45,320 nt of DNA from NCBI GenBank assembly GCA_017450705.1, contig JAFSTC010000041.1, positions 1 through 45,320 of the forward strand. The letters run 5' to 3'. Position numbers and translations under genes: made by a program. This document shows positions 8,761-14,444 of the stretch, piece by piece. Source of the stretch: Lentisphaeria bacterium (GTDB lineage Bacteria; Verrucomicrobiota; Lentisphaeria; Victivallales; Victivallaceae). The notes beneath the pieces were generated by a model. It ran no database searches, was not told the DNA's origin, and saw nothing but the letters and a program-made list of their open reading frames with translations. The number at the start of each line of letters is the position of its first letter. Positions within the stretch are counted from its first letter, which is position 1.

Positions 8761-9326
8761 GTTCTCTGTTCGTCCGGTTTCTGCGCCACCCGGGACAGGT
8801 GGGCGCGTTCTGCCCCTCCAGCCGCTTCCTCGCCGTCGAAATGACCAAAAAAATCGGCATGGAGGACGCCCGGACCGTCGTCGAACTGGGCCCGGGAACG
8901 GGCGCAATCACCCGTGAGATCGTTCCCCGGCTCCGGAAGGACGCCAGGTTCCTCACCGTGGAGCTGGATCCCGGCATGGCCGCCTCTCTGCACGCCGCCT
9001 TCCCCCGGGCCGACGTCCGCTGCGGCAGCGCCGCGGAACTGCCGCGGATTTTGGAGGACTCCGGATCTCCCCGGGCCGACGTGATCCTCTCGGGCCTGCC
9101 CTGGGCCGTCTTTCCGCCCGACCTTCAGGACGCGATCCTCGACGGCGTCATTTCCGGCCTGACCCCCGGCGGCGGATTCGCCACTTTCGCTTACATACAG
9201 GGCGTCGTCCTGCCCGCCGGGATCCGGTTCCGCAGAAAACTGGAGCAGCTCTTCAGGGAGGTCGAGTGCAGTCCCGTCGTCTGGCGCAACCTGCCCCCCG
9301 CTTTCGTCTACCGCTGCCGCAAATGA
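8757..9326 (+). CDS. Class I SAM-dependent methyltransferase (phospholipid N-methyltransferase-like)
   Basis: A 189-aa Rossmann-fold methyltransferase. The SAM-binding motif I is VVELGPGTGAIT (about residues 41-52), followed by an acidic motif II in LTVELDPGMA and a motif IV ILSGLPWAVFP. The N-terminal FLRHPGQVGAFCPSS segment is typical of PmtA/KsgA-related small lipid methyltransferases, which make phosphatidylcholine precursors. The gene is the last of the glycosyltransferase operon (ATGA overlap), which fits action on envelope lipids. An rRNA adenine methyltransferase is less likely because of the short length and the absence of an NPPY-like motif; the corresponding position reads SGLPW. 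Confidence 0.65.
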   Translation: MSSLFVRFLRHPGQVGAFCPSSRFLAVEMTKKIGMEDARTVVELGPGTGAITREIVPRLRKDARFLTVELDPGMAASLHAAFPRADVRCGSAAELPRILEDSGSPRADVILSGLPWAVFPPDLQDAILDGVISGLTPGGGFATFAYIQGVVLPAGIRFRRKLEQLFREVECSPVVWRNLPPAFVYRCRK

Positions 9327-9349
9327 CGGCGATTTTCTTTAACTTCAAG

Positions 9350-9373
9350 GGGACGGACTCCTTCCTCCGTCCC
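9350..9373. terminator. Perfect 8-bp hairpin between methyltransferase and panB
   Basis: GGGACGGA (9350-9357) pairs with TCCGTCCC (9366-9373) around an 8-nt loop. No T-run follows, so it may be a weak terminator or part of the panB leader; the panB ribosome site AGGAGG follows at about 9380. Confidence 0.4.
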
Positions 9374-9394
9374 GATCACAGGAGGTTCCCGATC

Positions 9395-10192
9395 ATGAAC
9401 AAAAAAACAACAGTCTCCGCATTCTCCAAACGCCGCGCGGCCGGGGAAAAGCTGGTGATGGTCACCGCCTACGACGCCCCCGGGGCCGCCGCCGCCGCCC
9501 GCGCCGGGATCGACATCCTTCTCGTCGGCGACTCTCTCGCCATGACGGTCCTCGGCTACGACAACACCCTTCCCGCCACCATGGACGAAATGATCCATCA
9601 CACCCGGGCCGTCCGCCGGGGCGCCCCCGAAGCCTTCATCGTCTTCGACATGCCCTTCATGAGTTACCAGACGAGCATGGAAAAGGCCCTCGAAAACGCC
9701 GGACGCGCCATGAAGGAGTCCGGCGCCGACGCCGTCAAGTTCGAGGGCGGAGAAGAGTACGCCGAACTTGTCCGCCGCCTTGTCAGCGCCGGGATCCCCG
9801 TCATGCCCCACATCGGGCTCCTCCCCCAGCGCATCCAGGCCGTCGGCGGGTACAAGGTCACCGGCCGCGGCGGCGACGCCGACCGACTCATGCGCGACGC
9901 CAAAGCCTTCGAAGAGGCCGGAGCCTTTGCCATTGTCCTCGAATGCGTCTCCCGCGAAACAGCGAAAAACATCACCGAAGCCCTTTCCATCCCCACCATC
10001 GGCATCGGTTCCGGTCCCGAGTGCGGCGGCCAGGTCCAGGTCTTCCACGACGTCATCGGCATGTTCGACGGCTTCACCCCCAAGCACAGCCGCCGCTACG
10101 CCGAGGCCGGAAAGATCATCACCTCCGCATTGGCCGCCTACGCCGACGACGTGCGCAACGGCCGCTTCCCCGCTCCCGAAAACTGCTTCTGA
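9395..10192 (+). CDS. panB: 3-methyl-2-oxobutanoate hydroxymethyltransferase
   Basis: PanB makes ketopantoate from 2-oxoisovalerate and methylene-tetrahydrofolate, the first committed step to pantothenate and CoA. The 265-aa length is standard. Recognisable motifs are VMVTAYDAP (residues 21-29), the metal-binding LLVGDSLAM (42-50), GYDNTLPATMDEM, FDMPFMSY, KFEGG and HIGLLPQ. ATG 9395 is chosen because AGGAGG precedes it and MNKK starts the family-typical N-terminus; the frame is open further upstream but that part overlaps the previous gene. No panC or panD is in the window. Confidence 0.95.
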   Translation: MNKKTTVSAFSKRRAAGEKLVMVTAYDAPGAAAAARAGIDILLVGDSLAMTVLGYDNTLPATMDEMIHHTRAVRRGAPEAFIVFDMPFMSYQTSMEKALENAGRAMKESGADAVKFEGGEEYAELVRRLVSAGIPVMPHIGLLPQRIQAVGGYKVTGRGGDADRLMRDAKAFEEAGAFAIVLECVSRETAKNITEALSIPTIGIGSGPECGGQVQVFHDVIGMFDGFTPKHSRRYAEAGKIITSALAAYADDVRNGRFPAPENCF

Positions 10193-10207
10193 CAAGGAGT
10201 TGAACTT

Positions 10208-11128
10208 ATGAAATACGTCGACATCCACGCCCACGCCTTCCGCAAACCCTATCCCTTCGTCACCCGCTTCTGCACCCCGGAGGAACTTCTGGAGCGCTAC
10301 GACCGCTACGGCATCGAAATGGGCGCCGTCCTCCCCGTCGTCAACGCCGAAGTCTACCTGCCCCAGGCCAACGAGGACATCCTCGACATGGTCCAAGATC
10401 ACCCCGACCGCCTCTTCCCCTTCTGCAACGTGGACCCCCGCGCCCTCATCAACCGATCCGACGCCCCCCTGGACATCGTGCTCCAGTACTACAAGGACTC
10501 CGGATGCAAGGGCGTCGGCGAGATCATGCCCAATATGGAGTTCATGGACGACCGCGTCCAGAACCTCTTCCGCTGCGCCGAAAAAGTCGGGCTCCCCGTC
10601 ACCACCGACGGCTCCGACCGCCCCGATGCCGACTTCGGCCTCTGCGACGCCCCCGGTCTCCCCGGACTCGAACATACCCTCCAGCGCTTCCCCAAACTCA
10701 AATTCATCGCCCACGGTCCCGTCTTCTGGGGAGAGATCTCCCTCCGCCGCCGACCCGCCCTCTGCAAACCCGTCTTCGGCACCGACGGACTCCAGCACGG
10801 CTCCCCCGGCAAACGTCATCAGAAACTCACCGAGGAAGGCGTCGCCTGGGAACTCCTCCGGGAATTCCCCAACCTCTACGGCGAACTCTCAGATGCCTAC
10901 TGGATCCTCCGAAACGACGAAGCCTTCGCCGTGAGATTCATGATAGAATTCCAGGACCGCCTCTTCTTCGGCACCGACTGCTGCAACAGCACCTGCGAAG
11001 CCAATTTCGAGATCAAACTCTGGTTCGACCGTCTCCACGACTCCGGCGCCCTCCCCGAAACCGTCTGGAAAAAGATCTGCCGCAACAACGCCATCGACTT
11101 CTTCGGTCTTCCCCTCCAGAAGGCTTGA
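10208..11128 (+). CDS. Amidohydrolase-2 family metal-dependent hydrolase
   Basis: A 306-aa TIM-barrel hydrolase starting at ATG 10208 behind AAGGAG. Metal ligands are visible: HxH in DIHAHAF, His in FIAHGPVFWGE, and Asp in FFGTDCC. This family includes decarboxylases and lactone or amide hydrolases, so the substrate is open. The segment around residues 179-205 (SLRRRPALCKPVF and following) is Arg/Lys-rich and does not resemble the family loop that I would expect between the His and the NLYGELS strand. It may be a genuine variant. Only 15 bp separate it from panB, and both share a strongly C-ending codon bias, so they are probably one transcript. Confidence 0.7.
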   Translation: MKYVDIHAHAFRKPYPFVTRFCTPEELLERYDRYGIEMGAVLPVVNAEVYLPQANEDILDMVQDHPDRLFPFCNVDPRALINRSDAPLDIVLQYYKDSGCKGVGEIMPNMEFMDDRVQNLFRCAEKVGLPVTTDGSDRPDADFGLCDAPGLPGLEHTLQRFPKLKFIAHGPVFWGEISLRRRPALCKPVFGTDGLQHGSPGKRHQKLTEEGVAWELLREFPNLYGELSDAYWILRNDEAFAVRFMIEFQDRLFFGTDCCNSTCEANFEIKLWFDRLHDSGALPETVWKKICRNNAIDFFGLPLQKA

Positions 11129-11241
11129 CCCGTGGGAGTCATGCGGGGGCGCTTGCGCCGCCCCCCGCACCCCCCGGCGCCCCGTGGCACGGGGAGGCGG
11201 GTAGGCCGGAGGCACGCAGGGCCGCGGGCTGGAAATGCGTG

Positions 11242-11302
11242 TTGCAAAATAAATAGCTCCTCTTCCCGCTTTTCTGCGGAAAGAGGAGCTACATATTTTG
11301 CA
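11242..11302. repeat. TTGCAAAA-ended palindromic element 1
   Basis: TTGCAAAATA at 11242-11251 and TATTTTGCAA at 11293-11302 are perfect inverted ends. Inside them TAGCTCCTCTT pairs with AAGAGGAGCTA, and CCGC with GCGG, around a TTTTCT loop. The whole 61-bp unit can fold into one long hairpin. Elements with the same TTGCAAA ends and internal hairpin lie at 11434-11519, 12755-12866 and 24075-24160. It could also act as a terminator of the panB transcript. Confidence 0.75.
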
Positions 11303-11344
11303 ACGGCTTGCCGGAAGGGGCAAGACAATCGTGTCGTACCTCCA

Positions 11345-11661
11345 CGATTTTCTTTCCCCCTTCACCCCCTATCTTCTCTGTTACTCGCGCAAGATGGACC
11401 TGGCAAAAACAGCGACGCCGGATTGGTGATGCATTGCAAAAATGGCGGGGCAGGCGGTTTCGAGGGGCGTACCCTTCTGCGGTACACCCCGAGGAAATGG
11501 CTGTTTCGCTCTTTTGCAAGGCGCACCAAGACAAGTCGGGGATTTTGACTGGGCCATCAATACCCCGTATGGTGACAGCGAAACCGCTGCGGTTTTATTT
11601 ACCGCTGGGCCGGGTGACAGCGGTCTCGTCGACGACTTCTTCGCCCCGCGGGCAGCGGTAA
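11345..11661. repeat. 317-bp interspersed repeat, copy 1
   Basis: It is nearly identical to 23986-24301. The first 262 bp differ at only about five positions, then about 30 bp are diverged, and the end (CCGCGGGCAGCGGTAA) is again identical. It holds palindromic element 2. A plus-strand frame starting at ATG 11442 is shared with the other copy. In this copy a 1-nt difference near 11646 shifts the frame away from the TAA that ends the other copy. No transposase or RNA-gene signature is recognisable. Confidence 0.8.
11434..11519. repeat. TTGCAAAA-ended palindromic element 2 (inside the 317-bp repeat)
   Basis: TTGCAAAA at 11434-11441 is inverted as TTTTGCAA at 11512-11519. The arms align along their whole length with small internal loops. 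The tip is GGGGCGTACC pairing with GGTACACCCC around CTTCTGC. Confidence 0.7.
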
Positions 11662-11710
11662 TGTCCGGCATGATTTCCCGCATGCTCTGTTTCGGCAAGG
11701 GCGACACTCC

Positions 11711-11738
11711 TTGAAATATCAGGGGAAAATGGTATATT
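11711..11738 (+). promoter_or_regulatory. Sigma-70-type promoter in the repeat-rich gap
   Basis: TTGAAA (11711-11716), 16-bp spacer, TATATT (11733-11738). Downstream come an 8-codon ORF (11773-11799, preceded by GGAGAG) and then the 62-aa ORF at 11848. Confidence 0.55.
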
Positions 11739-11847
11739 ATCCGGCAGACGGGAACGATTCTGCGGAGAGCCCATGAAAAACGAAAGACAGCCTCGGTGAA
11801 GATCCATGACGCCGGGCGTTTCGCGGCATTGCGGAAATGGCTGGAAA

Positions 11848-12036
11848 ATGAGTGAAGAAATGAAAAAGGCCGCCATCGCTCTTCAGCTCGCGGTCGACCG
11901 CGAACTGGAACGCAAGGCAAAACTCGGTTACAAGGCCGTCGTCGCCGACCGGAACGGAAATCCCAAACTGGTTTCCGCAAGGTACCTCGTCCGCCAAAGA
12001 AAGGCGTCCCGCGCCTCCGCCGAAACAGCGGTTTGA
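11848..12036 (+). CDS. Small hypothetical basic protein (62 aa)
   Basis: I do not recognise this protein. From ATG 11848 (preceded by GGAAA) it reads as a plausible soluble protein. An amphipathic helical half starts MSEEMKKAAIALQLAVDREL, and a basic tail contains GYKAVVADRNGNPKLVS and a C-terminal run rich in Arg, Ser and Ala. Codon use has the third-position C/G bias of neighbouring genes, and a good promoter lies at 11711-11738, both of which argue for a real gene. There is no Cys, membrane segment or known motif. An upstream in-frame ATG at 11806 would add 14 residues but lacks a ribosome site. A small DNA- or RNA-associated protein is only a guess from its charge. Confidence 0.45.
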   Translation: MSEEMKKAAIALQLAVDRELERKAKLGYKAVVADRNGNPKLVSARYLVRQRKASRASAETAV

Positions 12037-12080
12037 GTTTACTTCCGTGACGATCGGAGCCCGCGGGCCGTCGGCCCAAC

Positions 12081-12165
12081 AGGCCGAATAAGTCTTATGG
12101 GTCTTATAGGTCCTATGGGCCGGACGGGCGGCAGCCCCCCGGCCCCACCTCATACCTCATACCTC
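12081..12165. repeat. Intergenic repeat with GC-rich hairpin, copy 2, ending in heptamers
   Basis: It matches 425-500: AGGCCGAATAA, then period-9/10 TCTTATGGG-TCTTATAGG-TCCTATGGG units, then a hairpin at 12118-12144 with CCGGCCC/GGGCCGG arms. Unlike copy 1, it runs straight into ACCTCAT heptamers (12147-12166). Confidence 0.7.
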
Positions 12166-12285
12166 GACTCCCCCAAAAGTTGCCTTCGCCGCCGTTTGAG
12201 GCGGCTCACCCCGGCTCCGCCGGGGCTTCGGGTACTTTTCGCACGTCCCCGCGCTCCGTCACGGGTTGCACCCGCCGGCGTATAG

Positions 12286-12313
12286 CTGCGGCTTGCCCTT
12301 CGGGGAGCCGCAG
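12286..12313. repeat. Short GC-rich palindrome, also at 23879-23906
   Basis: A 28-nt hairpin (arms CTGCGGCT and AGCCGCAG, inner CCC/GGG, TTC loop) is identical at 12286-12313 and 23879-23906. A diverged form sits reversed at about 23940-23975, next to GCGTATA-type flanks seen here. It resembles REP-type extragenic palindromes. Confidence 0.65.
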
Positions 12314-12353
12314 GGGTGGACGGCCTTCCTGCGCCTCGTGCGTCAGCAGAAGA

Positions 12354-12381
12354 CGCAGTTGCACCGGTGCCGACGTTCGGC
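12354..12381. repeat. Inverted copy of the segment at 23855-23883
   Basis: CGCAGTTGCACCGG and the following GCCGACGTTCGGC match the reverse complement of 23855-23883 with about three mismatches, showing that modules of these gaps are shuffled in both orientations. Confidence 0.6.
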
Positions 12382-12434
12382 TGCTCGCACCTCACGGCGC
12401 TCCGCGTTTCATGACTGCGCGAAAGGCCGGTTTG

Positions 12435-12469
12435 ACCTCATACCTCATACCTCATACCTCATACCTTTT
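12435..12469. repeat. Tandem heptamer array (ACCTCAT)n
   Basis: Four perfect ACCTCAT units (12435-12462) followed by ACCTTTT. Related arrays lie at 12147-12166 and 24331-24381, always in gaps next to the other repeats. Confidence 0.8.
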
Positions 12470-12625
12470 CTTTTCCCCCGTTTTCGGGAAAATTTGTTTT
12501 TTTGCCGACAGATTCGCATGATCGGGGCCGTTCAAGTAGTAGATCCGCCCGAAAGGGGGCGGGTATCGGGCTGTTCGAAAGGTACGCCGATCGCCGGTTC
12601 CCCGGCGCGGGACGGGATATCGGGT

Positions 12626-12654
12626 TTGTAAAGTCACGGTTGTGATGCTATATT
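12626..12654 (+). promoter_or_regulatory. Probable promoter of the RiPP locus
   Basis: TTGTAA (12626-12631), exact 17-bp spacer, TATATT (12649-12654). It is the last clear promoter before the two precursor genes and implies a leader of about 370 nt with a long hairpin (12755-12866). A second, closer promoter cannot be excluded. Confidence 0.65.
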
Positions 12655-12682
12655 ATTTCCTCGGTTCAACTTCCGGAAAGGA

Positions 12683-12727
12683 ATGAAGACACGGAAAAAT
12701 ATTTTTGATCACAGACATATGACTTGA
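12683..12727 (+). CDS. Possible 14-codon leader ORF upstream of the RiPP precursors
   Basis: ATG 12683 opens MKTRKNIFDHRHMT and ends at TGA 12725-12727. GGAA lies 5 bp upstream and the ORF is the first one after the promoter at 12626-12654. It ends 28 bp before the long hairpin, a layout seen in leader-peptide attenuators. Nothing else supports translation, so this is tentative. Confidence 0.25.
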   Translation: MKTRKNIFDHRHMT

Positions 12728-12754
12728 AGAGTCGCGATATCTTCAAGGGATGGA

Positions 12755-12866
12755 TTGCAAAGGAAAACGCCAAATTTCATGGTTCTCCATCCGCTTGCAA
12801 GGTGTGTCGCATAGTGACGCACCCTTGTCTTGCGCGGAGAACGGGCATTGGCGTGCCTCCTTTGCA
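12755..12866. repeat. Long imperfect hairpin, TTGCAAAGG-ended palindromic element 3
   Basis: The left arm TTGCAAAGG...CGCCAA...GGTTCTCC...GCAAGGTGTGTC pairs in order with GACGCACC...GGAGAAC...TTGGCG...CCTCCTTTGCA on the right arm, around a loop at about 12812-12818. It belongs to the TTGCAA family but is longer. It lies in the presumed 5' leader of the RiPP transcript. It is followed at about 12875-12900 by a second GGGGG/CCCCC hairpin with TTTTTT in its loop. Confidence 0.65.
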
Positions 12867-13035
12867 GTGCAAACGGGGGTGCGCCTTTTTTGTGCCCCCC
12901 GGACGCGGATCCGTTTCGAACGGTCTTGTCCGTTATCCGGGGAAAGGGATTCCCCGGCGGAAATACAACCCGCGGCGGGATCGGGGGGCCGATGCCGCCG
13001 CAATGAGGGAAGATCCCTCGGAAAGGAGCCTTGTC

Positions 13036-13170
13036 ATGGCTTACAAGAAACCCCAGATGGTCGCGAAATCCTCCGCGAAGAAGTCCTACGTCGCCGGTTG
13101 CCCGGCAAATTCAGGTGCAACCTGCTGTAGTGCTTACAACACTTCTTGTGAAATTGCTCCCCGCGACTGA
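13036..13170 (+). CDS. Cys-rich RiPP precursor peptide 1 (44 aa)
   Basis: ATG 13036 follows a GGAG ribosome site. The N-terminal part reads MAYKKPQMVAKSSAKK then SYVAGCP. It is Lys-rich, has no classical double-glycine site, and is almost identical to that of the second peptide 32 bp downstream. The putative core after GCP contains further Cys as a CC pair and a single C near the end, giving four Cys in all, plus many Ser, Thr, Asn and Gly residues. Small Cys-rich peptides placed directly before PqqD-domain radical SAM/SPASM enzymes are the known layout of sactipeptide- and ranthipeptide-type RiPPs, where thioether bridges are made. It resembles what I remember of the FibroRumin-type Cys-rich peptides, but I cannot verify that name. 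The frame is open far upstream (to 12724), but that part is noncoding leader. Confidence 0.8.
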   Translation: MAYKKPQMVAKSSAKKSYVAGCPANSGATCCSAYNTSCEIAPRD

Positions 13171-13201
13171 CCACAAATAACTATTGCAGAAGGAATTTAT
13201 T

Positions 13202-13339
13202 ATGAACTACAAGAAACCCAAGATGGTCGCGAAATCTGTCGCGAAGAAATCCTATGTCGCCGGATGTCCGGAGAAGACAATTGGCAACGGAACGGCCTGT
13301 TGGAACGAGCCGAGTTGCGAAATCAGACGTGTAAAGTAA
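13202..13339 (+). CDS. Cys-rich RiPP precursor peptide 2 (45 aa)
   Basis: ATG 13202 is preceded by GAAGGAA. The leader MNYKKPKMVAKSVAKKSYV and the AGCP junction match peptide 1 at 20 of the first 23 residues. The core differs: it has three Cys (in AGCP, ACW and SCE) with a Trp after the second and a basic end, EIRRVK. The conserved spacing C-(15)-C near the end (TSCEI in peptide 1, PSCEI in peptide 2) suggests that the first and last Cys have the same role, while the middle one or two vary. Leader conservation with core divergence is what is expected when one enzyme set processes both. The peptide is followed 17 bp later by a strong hairpin. Confidence 0.8.
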   Translation: MNYKKPKMVAKSVAKKSYVAGCPEKTIGNGTACWNEPSCEIRRVK

Positions 13340-13356
13340 TTCCGCACAGTCATACT

Positions 13357-13396
13357 GACTTCTCCCGGCATCCCTGAACAGATGCAGGGAGAAGTC
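13357..13396 (+). terminator. Hairpin after the precursors, likely partial terminator
   Basis: GACTTCTCCC (13357-13366) pairs with GGGAGAAGTC (13387-13396), with an inner GCATC/GATGC extension. It is followed by TTCCCCACCTCATTTTTATC, which has only a distant T-run. Placed between precursors and enzymes, it would let precursors be made in excess over maturases. Confidence 0.6.
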
Positions 13397-13444
13397 TTCC
13401 CCACCTCATTTTTATCTTAAATTTTGCTGAAGAGACAACAATCA

Positions 13445-14443
13445 ATGAATATTGCCATCCAGTTTTCCCATTCCGGAAAGGAAGAAATTCCTGACAGACT
13501 GGCGCTTCATTCAAGACATTTCATCCCCCAGCCGAATGCTCCTTCCGGTTATTATCAACGGAGTTGGACAACTGCCCCGAATCATGGCAGAAAATTCCTG
13601 CAGGATGAGGGGAAATATGTTATTCCGGCAAGCGGGAAAGAGACTGTCCGAAAGGATCTTGCACTCTGGTGCGAAGCCGAATGGAATACCATGGCAAGGC
13701 GATTGAGTCAGCTCCCCAACGTTCCCGCAACCAGTATATATCCGGGTTGGCTTCATTGTTTTTGTCCCGTTCCGCCCGTCTTTACCGGTCCGTATGGACA
13801 GAATACGGATCCGTATGTTTTCGGGCCGCATTTCATTTACAGCAATTGCCGGCAGAATAATCGGGTATTGAGGCGCATCCGTTTTCAGCCGGGCGACATG
13901 ATCCTTTTCGGATCCATGAAGAGTAACCTCCAATCGCCCCGTTTCATGCTGGATACCGTTTTTATTGTGGGGGATATCCCTGCTTATAAAATTGGCAAAG
14001 GGGAAAAACTGTCCGATATCAGACGTGGATGCGGTTCCCTGATTACGCGCAATTTTGAAGAGACAGTGCTCAAACCGATTCTAAACGGACAACCTTATCC
14101 CGGAGCCGTATGTTTGCCGACAAACTTTACACTGTATTTCGGAGCATCTTTTCAACGGCCGTGGAAGGCAATCTATTCTTTTGTTCCCATAAAAGTTCCC
14201 GGGCTGACGAAATCAGCCAGCGGCAATGGCGACATCGGCTATGAAAGACTGACCTTTACGGCTCAAGATATGCGCTATCTGCCATTGCTTTCCCAAGTGA
14301 TCGATTTGAATTTGAACCCGCGGCGGGGAATTCATCCTTGCCCGGTCAATCCATCATTTGATACGGTCAGGATATGGCATGAACTGGTCAATTTTGCTAT
14401 TTCACGAGGATATGTTCTCGGAACGTATTTCAAGGAACCGTGA
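13445..14443 (+). CDS. Unrecognised 332-aa protein in the RiPP operon
   Basis: I do not recognise this gene with confidence. It is soluble: no signal peptide or membrane segment. Blocks that look conserved are HFIYSNCRQN, LRRIRFQPGDMILFGS, RFMLDTVFIVGD and TLYFGASFQRPW. The aromatic-rich YSNC block followed by a GDMILFG turn and a DTVF strand is reminiscent of PUA/ASCH-like or nucleotide-modification-associated (Nmad-type) domains, an idea based on memory of the fold patterns only. ATG 13445 (after GAAGAGA) is preferred; a TTG at 13424 would add seven residues. Its base composition is clearly more AT-rich than the flanks. The stop is 1 bp from the next start, so it is co-transcribed with the maturases and may bind the peptide, the cofactor or RNA. 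Confidence 0.5.
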   Translation: MNIAIQFSHSGKEEIPDRLALHSRHFIPQPNAPSGYYQRSWTTAPNHGRKFLQDEGKYVIPASGKETVRKDLALWCEAEWNTMARRLSQLPNVPATSIYPGWLHCFCPVPPVFTGPYGQNTDPYVFGPHFIYSNCRQNNRVLRRIRFQPGDMILFGSMKSNLQSPRFMLDTVFIVGDIPAYKIGKGEKLSDIRRGCGSLITRNFEETVLKPILNGQPYPGAVCLPTNFTLYFGASFQRPWKAIYSFVPIKVPGLTKSASGNGDIGYERLTFTAQDMRYLPLLSQVIDLNLNPRRGIHPCPVNPSFDTVRIWHELVNFAISRGYVLGTYFKEP

Positions 14444-14444
14444 G

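Noticed and set aside
11345-11661. Insertion sequence with transposase
   Set aside because: No frame in either copy resembles a transposase and the unit is too short; it is described as a repeat only.
11442-11714. Annotated protein gene inside 317-bp repeat copy 1
   Set aside because: No ribosome site, the start lies inside the palindrome arm, and the frame is shifted relative to copy 2. Kept as a finding but not as a CDS.
12435-12469. CRISPR array
   Set aside because: The repeats are 7-bp direct tandems without spacers, and no cas gene is present.
12724-13035. Upstream extension of precursor 1 to a 148-aa protein
   Set aside because: The extension covers the hairpin leader. GGAG stands just before ATG 13036, and the sequence from there matches peptide 2 exactly at its own start.
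11129-13035. tRNA or rRNA genes in the large gap
   Set aside because: No cloverleaf with a TTCGA-type loop or rRNA core sequence was seen; the hairpins are explained by the repeats.
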